A stretch of DNA of 64,000 bases from Georgenia satyanarayanai (lineage in GTDB: Bacteria; Actinomycetota; Actinomycetes; Actinomycetales; Actinomycetaceae): the NCBI RefSeq assembly GCF_023715365.1, contig NZ_JAMBNZ010000006.1, forward strand, positions 124,001 through 188,000, given 5' to 3'. Positions 15,622-26,351 of this stretch are shown here, in pieces. A program made the translations under genes and the position numbers. The notes below the pieces were generated by a model, which ran no database searches, was not told the DNA's origin, and worked only from the letters and a program-made list of their open reading frames with translations. The first letter of the stretch is position 1, and every line of letters starts with the position of its first letter.

Positions 15622-16839
15622 TCAGGCGGTGGCGTCGTCCAGGGTGGGACGGCGCTCGCCGGCCCGCCGCAGCGCCGGGACCGCCACCAGGGACACGAGG
15701 AGCGCGGCCGCTGCCGCCGCCGCGACCACCGCGAAACCGGCGCGCGCGCCGTGCAGGTCGATGACCGAGCCGGACACCGAGGCACCGAGGGAGACCCCGA
15801 TCCCGATGGCGGCGCTGAGCCAGGTGAAGCCCTCGGTCATCCGGCGGGGCGGGACGATGAGCTGGACGAAGGAGTTGCCGTTGACGATCGTCGGGGCGAT
15901 CGCGAAGCCGGCGAGGAAGCCGACGGCGGCGAGCACCGGGATGGACCCGGCCGCGAGCAGGGCGGCGGTGCCCACGGCGAGGAGTGCCGTGCCGCCGCTG
16001 AGCCGCAGCCACAGCGGGCTCGTCCACGGCCGCGCGCCGTAGGTGAGCGCGGCGATGAGGGACCCGAGCGCGACGGCGGCGAGGACGAGCCCGGCCGTCG
16101 CGGGCGCGCCGTGCTCCTCGGTGAAGGCCACGACCGAGACGTCGATCCCGCCGAAGACCACCCCGGTGGCGAGGAAGATGACGAGGAGGACGAGCAGCGC
16201 CCCGCTGAGCATCGGCTCACCGGTGCGGCGCGGAGGGCGGCCGGTGGCCGGCGGCTCGGTCTCCCGCTGGGAGAGGAACCAGTACCCGCCGACGAGCACG
16301 GCGACGATCGGCACGACGAGGGCCGACCAGGGGGTCACGCCCGTGGCGAGGAAGGTGGCGATGACCGGGCCGCCGATGAAGGTGAGCTCGTCCAGGGCCG
16401 ACTCGAGGGAGTACGCGGTGTGCATCTCGGCCGGCGTGGTGAGGATGCCGCTCCAACGTGCGCGCACGAGCGCGCCGATCGACCCCATCGTCGCGCCGCT
16501 CACCCCGGCGGCCAGGTAGAGCACGGCCTCGGGAGCGTGCTGGACGGCGGCCACGACGAGCGCCGTGAGTCCGACGCACGCGACGGCGAGCGAGGGACGC
16601 ATGACACGCGCCTGCCCGTACCGGTCGACGAGCTTGGCCAGCTGCGGTGAGCAGACCGCCTGGACGACGACGAACACGGCCGACACCCGCCCGGCCATGC
16701 CGTAGGAGCCGTACAGCGCCGAGACCATGAGGACGATGCCGAGCCCGACCATCGGCGTGGGGAGTCGGGCGATCAGCCCGGCCAGGGTGAAGCGCAGTGC
16801 ACCCGGCCGGGCCAGCACGTCGCGGTACGGCTTGAGCAC
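15622..16839 (-). CDS. MFS transporter
   Basis: A 405-residue integral membrane protein with about twelve hydrophobic helices in two halves, separated by a cytoplasmic loop near residues 196-213 (SQRETEPPATGRPPRR). Between helices 2 and 3 the loop AKLVDRYGQARVMRPSLA matches the MFS A-motif pattern (GxxxDRxGxRR). The family contains drug and sugar effluxers; substrate cannot be assigned. The start is GTG at 16839. It is followed by the small membrane protein gene 70 bases later. Confidence 0.88.
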   Translation of the reverse strand: MLKPYRDVLARPGALRFTLAGLIARLPTPMVGLGIVLMVSALYGSYGMAGRVSAVFVVVQAVCSPQLAKLVDRYGQARVMRPSLAVACVGLTALVVAAVQHAPEAVLYLAAGVSGATMGSIGALVRARWSGILTTPAEMHTAYSLESALDELTFIGGPVIATFLATGVTPWSALVVPIVAVLVGGYWFLSQRETEPPATGRPPRRTGEPMLSGALLVLLVIFLATGVVFGGIDVSVVAFTEEHGAPATAGLVLAAVALGSLIAALTYGARPWTSPLWLRLSGGTALLAVGTAALLAAGSIPVLAAVGFLAGFAIAPTIVNGNSFVQLIVPPRRMTEGFTWLSAAIGIGVSLGASVSGSVIDLHGARAGFAVVAAAAAAALLVSLVAVPALRRAGERRPTLDDATA

Positions 16840-16876
16840 CCCGGCATTCTCCCACCGTGCCGGGGTGCTGAGGGGA

Positions 16877-18556
<1,680 letters not shown>

Positions 18557-18650
18557 GCTCCGATCCTGCCACTCCGGCCGCACCCCGGCCCACCGATCGG
18601 CGTTCCGGTGCCGAGCGCCCGCGACCCGCGGGCGAGCTACCGTGGATCGC

Positions 18651-19001
18651 ATGGACGACCTCGACCAGCCCAGTGACCTCACCGTCGGCGACCTCGACCC
18701 CGCCGCGCCCGTCCCGGCCGGGCACGCGGTCCTTGACGTGCGCGAGCAGGACGAGTGGGACGCCGGGCACATCCCCGGCGCCGTCCACATCCCGCTCGGT
18801 GAGCTGCCCGACCGCCTCGACGACCTGCCCGAGGAGGACCTCCTCGTCGTGTGCCGCTCCGGCGGCCGCTCGATGCGCGCGACCGCGTGGCTCAACCACT
18901 CCGGCTTCACCGCCCGCAACCTCGACGGCGGCATGCACGCCTGGGGCGCGGCGGGCCTGGCGATGACCGCCGACGAGGGGCGTGACCCGTACGTCCTGTA
19001 G
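18651..19001 (+). CDS. Rhodanese-like domain protein
   Basis: A 116-residue single rhodanese domain: [36 protein letters not shown] with the catalytic cysteine in the CRSGGRS active-site loop, and [10 protein letters not shown] near the end. It carries sulfur as a persulfide or acts as a thiosulfate:thiol sulfurtransferase. The ATG at 18651 follows a -10-like TACCGT (18639-18644) closely, suggesting a leaderless or near-leaderless mRNA. Its tail abuts the TAGGCT promoter box of the next gene. Confidence 0.9.
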   Translation: MDDLDQPSDLTVGDLDPAAPVPAGHAVLDVREQDEWDAGHIPGAVHIPLGELPDRLDDLPEEDLLVVCRSGGRSMRATAWLNHSGFTARNLDGGMHAWGAAGLAMTADEGRDPYVL

Positions 19002-19022
19002 TCACCGATAGGCTTGGTGACC

Positions 19023-19889
19023 ATGGGTAAGAAGAGCCGTAAGCGCCAGTCCGAGGCCCCCCGCCCCAAGCGGGTGGAGGTGCCCTTCGTCGAGCGTCCC
19101 TTCGAGGGCCTGCCGGGGGAGACGGACTGGGTCGCGATGCGCGAGGTCGTCCCCTCCGCGACCGCCACCGTCCGCACGACGGCGGAGTACGGCTCCCGCG
19201 AGGTCGTCGTCGCCACCATGCTCCCCGAGCTCTGGCCGGCGCTGCACCGCGAGGACGGCACCGTCCTCGTCGGCCTGCAGACCGCCGCGAAGTCCGGGGA
19301 CGCGAGCCGCGACGTCGCCGCCGCGCTCCTCCTCGCCCTCGACGCCGAGCCCGGCGCGCCGGTTCTCAACCTCGGCATCCTCGAGCCCGGCCCGCGCCTG
19401 CAGGACGTCCTCGATCTCACCGTTCCCTTTGAGCCGGTCATCCACGACGACTTCGCGTTCTGGCTCGCCGCCGACCAGGAGCGCGACGCGGAGGTCACCG
19501 CTGCCATCGAGCAGTCCAGCGAGGGCATCGTCCCGACCGTCAAGGTCGACGGCGTCCAGTCCGCGTACTGGTGCCGCATGGGCCGGGAGTTCCTGCGCTG
19601 GGCACGCCCCGAGCCGCAGGAGGACGTGCTGGACGCCTTCGCGCGGCTCCACGCCCGCCGCGAGTCCGAGCTGGAGGAGGGCGCCCGCTTCGTCGGGGCC
19701 TTCCGCACCAGCGGGATCCTCGTGCCGGTGTGGGAGCTGGTGGCCGGCACCGAGGCGGACGAGCTCGCCGGTCCGTGCGCCGAGTTCGAGAAGCGTCTGG
19801 AGGCGGCGCTCGCGGAGACGGGCCCACTCGACGCCGACGCCCGGCGCGCTCGCGCGGGGATCGTCTCCCGCCAGGTCACACTCCGCTGA
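19023..19889 (+). CDS. DUF5926 family protein
   Basis: A 288-residue soluble protein opening with a basic tail [20 protein letters not shown], followed by the DUF5926 domain ([57 protein letters not shown]). The family is conserved in actinobacteria with no known activity. A TAGGCT box at 19009-19014 ends eight bases before the ATG, so the mRNA is likely leaderless; a GTG at 19017 in the same frame is a less likely start. Confidence 0.85.
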   Translation: MGKKSRKRQSEAPRPKRVEVPFVERPFEGLPGETDWVAMREVVPSATATVRTTAEYGSREVVVATMLPELWPALHREDGTVLVGLQTAAKSGDASRDVAAALLLALDAEPGAPVLNLGILEPGPRLQDVLDLTVPFEPVIHDDFAFWLAADQERDAEVTAAIEQSSEGIVPTVKVDGVQSAYWCRMGREFLRWARPEPQEDVLDAFARLHARRESELEEGARFVGAFRTSGILVPVWELVAGTEADELAGPCAEFEKRLEAALAETGPLDADARRARAGIVSRQVTLR

Positions 19890-19943
19890 CTGCCCTGTGC
19901 CGTGAACCTGCACGAAGGCCCTGACCGCGACTACGCTCGAGGG

Positions 19944-20738
19944 GTGAACCGGCGCCCCAGCCCCCAGCGGGTCGCCGTCGTGATCCCGGCCAAGGACGAG
20001 GGCGAGCGGATCGCGGCGACCGTCAGGGCCGCACGTGCCATCCCGCACGTCGACCTCGTCGTCGTCGTCGACGACGGCTCCACCGACGCGACCCAGCACA
20101 TCGCGCGGGCCGCGGGCGCCGTCGTCGTGCGCCACTCCGTCAACCGGGGCAAGGCCTCGGCGATGGAGACCGGTGCGTCCGTCGTCGCCATGCGCGACGC
20201 CCCGGACGGCCCGCGCCGGCTCCTGCTCTTCATCGACGCCGACCTCGGGGAGACCGCCGTCGGGGTGGCCCCGCTCGTGGACGCCGTGCTCGGCGGCACC
20301 GCCGACTGCGCCATCGCCGTCCTGCCGCCCCAGCCGGGTGCGGGCGGGCGCGGGATCGTCGTCGGCAAGGCCCGGCGCGCCATCGCCCGTGCGACCGGCT
20401 GGCTGCCCACCCAGCCGCTGTCCGGCCAGCGCTGCCTCACCCGCGAGGCCTTTGAGGCGGCCGTGCCGCTGGCCGCCGGGTGGGGCGTGGAGACCGGCAT
20501 GACGATCGACCTGCTCGTCAAGGGCTTCACGCTCGTCGAGGTGCCCTGCGACCTGCGGCACCGTGCGAGCAGCAACGACCTCGGCGGCCAGCTCCACCGC
20601 GCCGCCCAGTACCGCGACGTCACGCTTGCCGCGGCCGTGCGCCGCGCCCGCGGCGTGCGGGTGGGCGCGCGCCGGCTCGGCGACCGCCCCACGCGGCAGG
20701 AGCCCGGCCGGCCCTACCGCGCCGTCGCCACCGGCTGA
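19944..20738 (+). CDS. Family 2 glycosyltransferase
   Basis: A 264-residue GT-A enzyme. VAVVIPAKDEGERIAATV, VVVVDDGSTDATQH and the DxD-like LLFIDADLGE are the nucleotide-sugar motifs of GT2, close to dolichyl-phosphate or glucosyl-3-phosphoglycerate-type synthases. LSGQRCLTREAFE and WGVETGMTIDLLVKGF lie in the acceptor half. No membrane helices are seen. GTG at 19944 is chosen because a TACGCT box (19932-19937) ends six bases earlier. The last 25 bases overlap, tail to tail, the end of the large membrane-protein gene; the two may work together in envelope synthesis (inference). Confidence 0.88.
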   Translation: MNRRPSPQRVAVVIPAKDEGERIAATVRAARAIPHVDLVVVVDDGSTDATQHIARAAGAVVVRHSVNRGKASAMETGASVVAMRDAPDGPRRLLLFIDADLGETAVGVAPLVDAVLGGTADCAIAVLPPQPGAGGRGIVVGKARRAIARATGWLPTQPLSGQRCLTREAFEAAVPLAAGWGVETGMTIDLLVKGFTLVEVPCDLRHRASSNDLGGQLHRAAQYRDVTLAAAVRRARGVRVGARRLGDRPTRQEPGRPYRAVATG

Positions 20739-23080
20739 GCCGGCCTCGCCGCCCGCAGCCGCAGCAGCCAGCTCGCGACCACCCCGATGAGGAGCGGTAC
20801 CGCGACCGAGATGCCGATCGCGGGGATGACGATGCCGGAGTCGTTGACCGCGAAGCCGATCCCCAGCGCGATCGCGACGGCGACGAGCGCCGGGCGCAGC
20901 ATCCGCGCGTCGGCCTCCAGGCGCCGCAGCGAGGAGCCCTCCGCGAGCCACCCGTAGGCGGCGTGGTCACCCCGGCGCGCAGCGCGGCGCAGCGGCTGGG
21001 TGAGGACGAGGACGACGAGCGCGATCCCACCCGCGGCGAGGAAGGTGAGGGTGGAGCCGAAGAGGTTGGCGAGGTTCTGCCCGAGCTTGCGCAGGACGAC
21101 GTCGAGGAGCCCGCCGTCGAGCACGGTCTCGACGAAGCGGCCCAGGTGGCTGCGCTCGGCGGGCGGGCGCAGCCAGTCGACCACCGAGAACGACAGGGCG
21201 ACGACGGCGGCGACGCCGAGGACGAGCACCACTCGCTGCCACGTCAGCCGCACCCCCAGGGCGAGCAGCGCGAGAATCATGAAGGCCGGCAGCAGCGCCG
21301 GCGGGCCGCCGAAGTCCGCGCCGATGCCCGGCGCCCCGTTGAGGACCGTCGCGACGATCCCGACGACGCCGACGACGAGTGCTGCTGCCCGCCGTCGCCC
21401 GCGGCGCACGAGCGGCTCGGCGAGGCAGGCCGCGGTGAGGACCGTGCTCGTGGCCCACAGGGCGAAGGAGGAGTTGTTGATGCCGTAGAAGCGTCCGCCC
21501 ACTTGCGGCTGGACGCCCATGAGCGCGGCGAGCTGGAGCCGGGCGCCGGTGATGACGTCGACGGCGAGGACGACGGCGGTGATGCCGGCGACGATCCCCA
21601 CGGGCGCGAGGAGGCGGCGGCGCCAGATCCGGGCGAGGGCGAGCCCCGCGACGAGCGCGGCGATGGCGAGCGTGGCGGTGTAGACGACGAGCCCGGGCGA
21701 GCCGGTGCGCCACCACGGCAGGAGGTTGGCGAGATAGCTGGCGACGGGCACGGCGGCAACGGTGACGGCGGCCCCGCGCAGTGCCCGCAGTGCGGAGTCC
21801 GGGTCGACGGCCCGCGCGGCGCGGCCGATCCCGGCCCACCCGCTCGAGCGACGCCGGTTCAGCCAGCGGCTCACGCGGTCGAGGACGCCGCGGTTGAGAC
21901 CGACGGTGACGAGCGCGTAGAGCGCGAGGTTGACGAGCACGAGCCCGGAGAAGAAGGGCGCGGTCAGCGGGCGGACGGCTATCGCGTGCCGGTTCTCGTC
22001 GATGAGCGTGGCGATGCGTGCGGCGCCGGAGCCCTCGCCCGGGGCGACCCGGAGCGGTGCGCCGGCCAGGCCAGTGGGGGCATCGATCGCGAGGCGGTCG
22101 AGGAGCGTGGGCAGGAGGTCGGTGGACTGGATCATGCCCGGCTGGCGGGTGGAGCGGCTCTCGAGCATCCCGGCCGGCTCGTGCTGCGCGGCGAGCGCGG
22201 CCACCTGCATGACCGGCGTGGTGCCGGAGTCCGCGAGCGAGGCGAGCAGGACGGTGGCGTCGGCGGGCAGGGCGTCCACGACGGCCGCGGCACGCGCCTC
22301 GACGACGGCCACCTGCTCGGTCCGGTCGAGCCCGGCCAGCGGCCAGTCGCTCGTCGCCTTCTCCGGGGCGTCGTCCTCGGGGCCGGAGAAGCGCCGGTCC
22401 GTGGCCGGCAGGAGCGGGCGGTCGCGGTCGCGGACGGCACCGAGGTCGACGACGAGCAGCCCTGCCTCGCGCGCGAGCCGCTCGACGAGCCCGCCGAGCC
22501 GGGCCGGGTCCTCCGGGCGGGGGACGTACTCGCCGACGACGGCGCCGGCCGGGTCGGCGAGCGCGATCGCGGCGCCCGGCCCCACGCCGGCCGCGGCCAC
22601 GCCGGCACCGGAGACGGCTTCACCCAGGGTGCCGGGGCGGGCGTCGTAGGAGGCGTCCGCGGCGGCGGTGAGGTAGTCCGACCAGCCGGGGACCACGCCG
22701 TCGGCGACGTCCTCGAGGCGACGGCAGACGCCGGTGGTGGCGGCGGGCAGGTCCGCGGCGCGGCGACCTGCGGAGACGGCGAGCCAGCCGTCGGCCGGAC
22801 AGGTGCTCGAGCGCACGGAACGGACCACCGAGTTCGCGACACCGGCGTCCTCCGCGAGCGCCCACAGCCGCGGGGTGGCGAGGGCGGACAGGTCCTCCCA
22901 ACGCAGCCCGCCCGTGCCGAGGAGGACGACGGGTGCGCCGGACGACGGGGCCGGGGCGGCGGCGTCGTCCTCCGTGGCGCCGAAGGCGGCGCCGGCGACG
23001 GGCAGGACAAGTGCAGCGATGAGTGCCACCGCGAGCAGGAGCAGGCCTACGCGCGTGACGGTGTTCCGACGACGCCTCAC
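20714..23080 (-). CDS. Large polytopic membrane protein with extracytoplasmic alkaline-phosphatase-like region
   Basis: A 788-residue protein. Residues 10-32 are a signal anchor. About 35-390 form an Ala/Asp-rich extracytoplasmic region with strands VVLLGTGGLRW, LLVVDLGAVRDRD, TVLLASLADSG and QSTDLLPTLLDRL, which resemble the strand order and the 'threat' segment of the alkaline-phosphatase/sulfatase superfamily. However, a clear nucleophile and metal-ligand set is not evident. From about 400 to 775 there are ten or more hydrophobic helices, including GRFYGINNSSFALWATS. Similar proteins are widespread, uncharacterised, in actinobacteria. It is convergent with the GT2 gene and divergent from pheA. 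Confidence 0.7.
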   Translation of the reverse strand: MRRRRNTVTRVGLLLLAVALIAALVLPVAGAAFGATEDDAAAPAPSSGAPVVLLGTGGLRWEDLSALATPRLWALAEDAGVANSVVRSVRSSTCPADGWLAVSAGRRAADLPAATTGVCRRLEDVADGVVPGWSDYLTAAADASYDARPGTLGEAVSGAGVAAAGVGPGAAIALADPAGAVVGEYVPRPEDPARLGGLVERLAREAGLLVVDLGAVRDRDRPLLPATDRRFSGPEDDAPEKATSDWPLAGLDRTEQVAVVEARAAAVVDALPADATVLLASLADSGTTPVMQVAALAAQHEPAGMLESRSTRQPGMIQSTDLLPTLLDRLAIDAPTGLAGAPLRVAPGEGSGAARIATLIDENRHAIAVRPLTAPFFSGLVLVNLALYALVTVGLNRGVLDRVSRWLNRRRSSGWAGIGRAARAVDPDSALRALRGAAVTVAAVPVASYLANLLPWWRTGSPGLVVYTATLAIAALVAGLALARIWRRRLLAPVGIVAGITAVVLAVDVITGARLQLAALMGVQPQVGGRFYGINNSSFALWATSTVLTAACLAEPLVRRGRRRAAALVVGVVGIVATVLNGAPGIGADFGGPPALLPAFMILALLALGVRLTWQRVVLVLGVAAVVALSFSVVDWLRPPAERSHLGRFVETVLDGGLLDVVLRKLGQNLANLFGSTLTFLAAGGIALVVLVLTQPLRRAARRGDHAAYGWLAEGSSLRRLEADARMLRPALVAVAIALGIGFAVNDSGIVIPAIGISVAVPLLIGVVASWLLRLRAARPAQPVATAR

Positions 23081-23159
23081 CCCGGCAGCCTACGTGGCGC
23101 CCGACCGCTGGCTACGCTGCCCCGGTGCGCACGGCGCGCACCGACGCAGAGGAGAGCCG

Positions 23160-24110
23160 ATGTCCGAGCAGCAGCTGGCCCGCTACACCTACCTCGGTCC
23201 CGAGGGGACCTTCACCGAGGCGGCGCTGCGAGCCTTCGTCGGCACCGAGCACGTGCGCACCCACCCCTCCACCGACGTCGTCTCCGCGCTCGACGCCGTC
23301 CGCGGCGGCCGCGCCGACTTCGCCGTCGTGCCGATGGAGAACTCCGTCGAGGGCGGGGTCAACGTCACCCTCGACACGCTCGCGTCCTCGCCCGAGCCGC
23401 TCGTCATCGTGGGGGAGGTCGTCGTCCCGGTCGCCTTCGTCCTCGCCGTCGTGCCCGGCACCACGCTCGACCAGGTGCGCCGGGTCTCGACCCACCCGCA
23501 CGCGTGGGCGCAGTGCCGCGGCTGGGTGGGCCGCGAGCTCGACGGCGCGGTGCACGTCCCGGCGACGTCCACCGCCGCGGCCGCCGCGATCCTCGCCGAC
23601 GGGGGGCGTGAGGCCGGCTTCGACGCCGCCCTGTGCTCGGCGCTGTCCGCCGAGCGCTACGGCCTGGAGGCGCTCGCCGAGGGCGTGGCGGACAACCCGC
23701 ACGCGGTGACGCGCTTCGTCGTCGTCTCCCGGCCCGGCGTGCTGCCCGAGCCGACGGGCGCGGACAAGACCACGCTCATGGCCCATCTGCCCGACAACGA
23801 GGCCGGTGCGCTCCTCGACATGCTCGAGCAGTTCGCGGTGCGGGGGGTCAACCTCTCGCGCATCGAGTCGCGGCCGATCGGGGACTCCCTGGGGCGGTAC
23901 TCCTTCTCGATGGACCTCGAGGGGCACGTCGCGGAGGAGCGGGTCGCGGCCGCGCTCATCGGCCTGCACCGGGTGTGCCCGCTCGTGCGCTTCATGGGCT
24001 CCTACCCGCGGTGGGACCGCGTGGCCCCGCACGTGGCGCCCGGCACCCACGACGCCGACTTCGTCGCCGCCCGCGCCTGGGTCGAGCGCGTCCGCACCGG
24101 CCAGGTGTAG
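23160..24110 (+). CDS. pheA: Prephenate dehydratase
   Basis: Converts prephenate to phenylpyruvate in phenylalanine synthesis. At 316 residues it has the stand-alone PDT plus ACT architecture. The start of the catalytic lobe is YTYLGPEGTFTEAAL, then VVPMENSVEGGVNVTLD, and the TRFVVVSR motif with its catalytic Thr-Arg-Phe. The ACT regulatory domain shows GALLDMLEQFAVRGVNLSRI, ESRPIG and YSFSMDLEGH, as needed for Phe feedback. AGAGGAGAG five bases upstream fixes the ATG at 23160. A long hairpin and repeat array follow the stop codon. Confidence 0.95.
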   Translation: MSEQQLARYTYLGPEGTFTEAALRAFVGTEHVRTHPSTDVVSALDAVRGGRADFAVVPMENSVEGGVNVTLDTLASSPEPLVIVGEVVVPVAFVLAVVPGTTLDQVRRVSTHPHAWAQCRGWVGRELDGAVHVPATSTAAAAAILADGGREAGFDAALCSALSAERYGLEALAEGVADNPHAVTRFVVVSRPGVLPEPTGADKTTLMAHLPDNEAGALLDMLEQFAVRGVNLSRIESRPIGDSLGRYSFSMDLEGHVAEERVAAALIGLHRVCPLVRFMGSYPRWDRVAPHVAPGTHDADFVAARAWVERVRTGQV

Positions 24111-24121
24111 CCCCCCGTATC

Positions 24122-24315
24122 GCCGAGAGCCGGATTCTCCGGACGGAGCGCGACGCTCCGCCCGAGAAATCCGGCTGTCGGCGGGGGAGGGGCGGCGCTC
24201 CGCCCGAGAAATCCGGCTGTCGGCGGGGGAGGGGCGGCGCCCCGCCGGAGTCCGGCCGTCGGCGGCGGCGGGGGAGGGGCGGCGCCCCGCCGGAGTCCGG
24301 CCGTCGGCGGCAGCG
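24122..24315. repeat. Hairpin plus tandem 42/45-bp repeat array (GCCGACAGCYGGATT family)
   Basis: The first unit is a large imperfect hairpin. CGCCGAGAGCCGGATTCTC at 24121-24139 faces GAGAAATCCGGCTGTCGGCG near 24164-24183, with an inner GGAGCG/CGCTCC stem. The right half is then repeated in tandem with starts at 24155, 24197 and 24239 (period 42) and 24284 (period 45). The last two copies are diverged in the core (GGAGTCCGGCCGTCGGCGG). It fills most of the 302-base gap between pheA and the lipid kinase and probably terminates pheA. Confidence 0.85.
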
Positions 24316-24412
24316 GGCGACAGTGCACGAGGGGGGAGCGAGGCGGGACGGGAGTGCAGGATCACCTCCGGGCCGGGGCGCGGACGCTCGGGCTGGCCAC
24401 TACGGTCGGCAC

Positions 24413-25618
24413 GTGGGCTGGGAGCAGTGGGTCGCCGTCATCGCACTCGTCGTCGCCGTCGCCGGCCTCGTCGTAGGGCTCGCTGTGTGGCGCGCGCTTC
24501 AGCGCCGCACCCCGTCCTTCTCGCAGGACGATCCCCCGGCGCCGCAGCCCGAGGTGCCGAGCGGACCCCCCGCCGTCGTCTTCAACCCGTCCAAGGGCGC
24601 CGACGGCGCGCGGCTGCGCGCGCTCGTCGCCGAGGTGGCGGCCGAGTCGGGGCTGCCTGAGCCGCTGTGGCTGGAGACGACCGTCGAGGACCCGGGCAGC
24701 GGCCAGGTCCGCACCGCCCTCGAGCAGGGCGCATCCGTCGTCATCGCCGCCGGCGGCGACGGGACCGTCCGCGCCGTGGCCCAGGGCCTGGCCGGGACGG
24801 GCACCCCGATGGGCATCCTGCCCATGGGCACCGGCAACCTCCTCGCCCGCAACCTCGACCTCCCGCTCAGCGGCCACCGCGACATGGCCGTCGCGGCGCT
24901 GACGGGCCGCAACCGGTCGATGGACCTCGGCTGGCTCCGCCTGGAGAAGCCGCCCGCGGCCACCCAGCCGGAGGACGACGTCTACCGCGGCGAGCCCGGC
25001 CGCACCGAGGTCGCGCCCACGCCCTCGGACGGCAGCACGGCTCCGGAGGTCAAGGCGGGTGAGGTGCCCGGCGCCGAGCTCGAGGAGGAGCACGTCTTCC
25101 TCGTCATCGGCGGCATGGGCTTCGACGCCGCGATGGTCGGCGGCGCCGACGACGAGCTCAAGGCCCGGATCGGCTGGATCGCCTACTTCGTGGGCGGCGT
25201 CAAGCACCTGCTCGGCCGCAAGATGCGCGCGACCCTGGAGCTGGGCGACTCCTCCAAGACCGCCGCATTCCAGGCGCGCACCGTGCTCATCGCCAACTGC
25301 GGGCGCCTGCCCGGCGGCGTCGTCCTCTTCCCCGACGCCCAGCTCGACGACGGCTGGCTCGACGTCGCGGCCATCGACACGCGCGGCGGGATCATCGGCT
25401 GGGCCGACCTGCTGCGCAAGGTCGTGCTCCAGGGAGTGGGCGTGCGGCGCGACCCGCTGCCCTACAGCACCGGCAGCATCGACTTCCGTCGGGCGCAGAC
25501 CCTGACGATCCGCACCGAGGAGCCGGAGTCCGTCCAGGTCGACGGCGACCTCCTCGGCGAGGCCGCCGTCGTCCACGCCCGGGTCGAGCCCGGTGGGCTG
25601 GTCGTGCGCACCCCCTGA
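24413..25618 (+). CDS. Diacylglycerol/lipid kinase family protein
   Basis: A 401-residue DAGK/LCB5-family kinase. An N-terminal membrane anchor (residues 5-27) is followed by a proline-rich linker. The catalytic domain has VVFNPSKGADGARLRALV, the nucleotide motif VVIAAGGDGTVRAVAQGL and MGILPMGTGNLLARNLDLP. The C-terminal beta sandwich shows VLIANCGRLPGGVVLFPDA, LDDGWLDVAAID and VQVDGDLLGEA. It phosphorylates a membrane diacylglycerol or related lipid. A roughly 50-residue low-complexity insert (about 185-225) interrupts the domain. GTG at 24413 lies seven bases after TACGGT (24400-24405), suggesting leaderless expression. It converges on an acyltransferase gene. Confidence 0.9.
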   Translation: MGWEQWVAVIALVVAVAGLVVGLAVWRALQRRTPSFSQDDPPAPQPEVPSGPPAVVFNPSKGADGARLRALVAEVAAESGLPEPLWLETTVEDPGSGQVRTALEQGASVVIAAGGDGTVRAVAQGLAGTGTPMGILPMGTGNLLARNLDLPLSGHRDMAVAALTGRNRSMDLGWLRLEKPPAATQPEDDVYRGEPGRTEVAPTPSDGSTAPEVKAGEVPGAELEEEHVFLVIGGMGFDAAMVGGADDELKARIGWIAYFVGGVKHLLGRKMRATLELGDSSKTAAFQARTVLIANCGRLPGGVVLFPDAQLDDGWLDVAAIDTRGGIIGWADLLRKVVLQGVGVRRDPLPYSTGSIDFRRAQTLTIRTEEPESVQVDGDLLGEAAVVHARVEPGGLVVRTP

Positions 25619-25654
25619 GAGGTGCTCGCGGTCGCCGGTGCGGCGAGTAACACG

Positions 25655-25668
25655 TCAGCTGTCGGCGG
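25655..25668. repeat. Half-copy of the intergenic GCCGACAGCTG repeat
   Basis: TCAGCTGTCGGCGG at 25655-25668 matches the arm of the hairpin at 31978-32020 but its partner arm is absent. It sits in the 93-base gap between the convergent kinase and acyltransferase genes; a GGGCGCCCGGGCCCAGCGCGCCC stretch beside it can fold and may still terminate. Confidence 0.55.
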
Positions 25669-25711
25669 TCGTGGGCGCCCGGGCCCAGCGCGCCCGGGGG
25701 TCCGGTGGGGA

Positions 25712-26284
25712 CTACTCCTCCTCGGCGTGGAGGCGCGGGACGCGCTCGGGGCCGCCGCGCACGCCGACCTTGCCGGCGTAGAACGCGCGGACCTTGTCCA
25801 TGTCGGCGCGGACGTCACCGGTCATCGTGAGGGTCGGGCCGAGGCCGGCGGTCATCGAACGGCGGTCGACGTAGCCGAGGGTGACGGTCATGCCCGTGGC
25901 CCGGGCGATCCGGTAGAAGCCGGACTTCCAGTACGGCGTCGCCGAGCGGGAGCCTTCGGGGGTGATGACGAGGTAGGTCGGGCCGCTGCGCACCTGTGCG
26001 ACGAGCTCGTCGACGAGGCCGCTCGGGTCCTCGCGCTGGACCGGGATTCCGCCCAGCGCCCGCATGAGCGGCCCGAAGGGCCGCTTGAACAGGCTGTTCT
26101 TCCCGAGCCAGCGCACGTTGACGCCCCAGTGCCACGAGAGCGCGAGCATGAGGACGAAGTCCCAGTTGGACGTGTGCGGGGCACCGAGGAGGATCCCGCG
26201 TCCCTCGGCGGGCGGCTGGGTCGGGTCCGGGGACCAGCGGCTCATGCGCCAGTAGGCGCGGGCCAGGGCGCGGCGGATTCTCAC
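25712..26284 (-). CDS. PlsC-like 1-acyl-glycerol-3-phosphate acyltransferase family protein
   Basis: A 190-residue acyltransferase. The catalytic H(X)4D motif is in APHTSNWDFVLM (about residues 37-42), followed by RWLGKNSLFKRPFGPLMRAL (acceptor pocket), GGIPVQRED and the glycerophosphate motif VITPEGSRS. It would transfer a fatty acyl group to a lysophosphatidate-like acceptor at the membrane; short members of this type also occur in lipid remodelling. GTG at 26284 is chosen because the basic N terminus typical of the family begins there. It is convergent with the lipid kinase, a logical partner in phospholipid metabolism. Confidence 0.85.
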   Translation of the reverse strand: MRIRRALARAYWRMSRWSPDPTQPPAEGRGILLGAPHTSNWDFVLMLALSWHWGVNVRWLGKNSLFKRPFGPLMRALGGIPVQREDPSGLVDELVAQVRSGPTYLVITPEGSRSATPYWKSGFYRIARATGMTVTLGYVDRRSMTAGLGPTLTMTGDVRADMDKVRAFYAGKVGVRGGPERVPRLHAEEE

Positions 26285-26351
26285 GTGGCAGACCCTAGTG
26301 GCACCCGTGCCCGCGTGTGGGGCGGGCGGCCACCCCGGATAGGCTCGGGAC

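Noticed and set aside
24122-24315. Possible CRISPR-like array
   Set aside because: Units are direct tandem copies with no unique spacers of constant length, and no cas genes are near. The same holds for 32053-32225.
26285-26351. T-box or other amino-acid-responsive leader before serS (and before trpS)
   Set aside because: The gaps are too short for a T-box, and the -10 boxes sit directly before the start codons.
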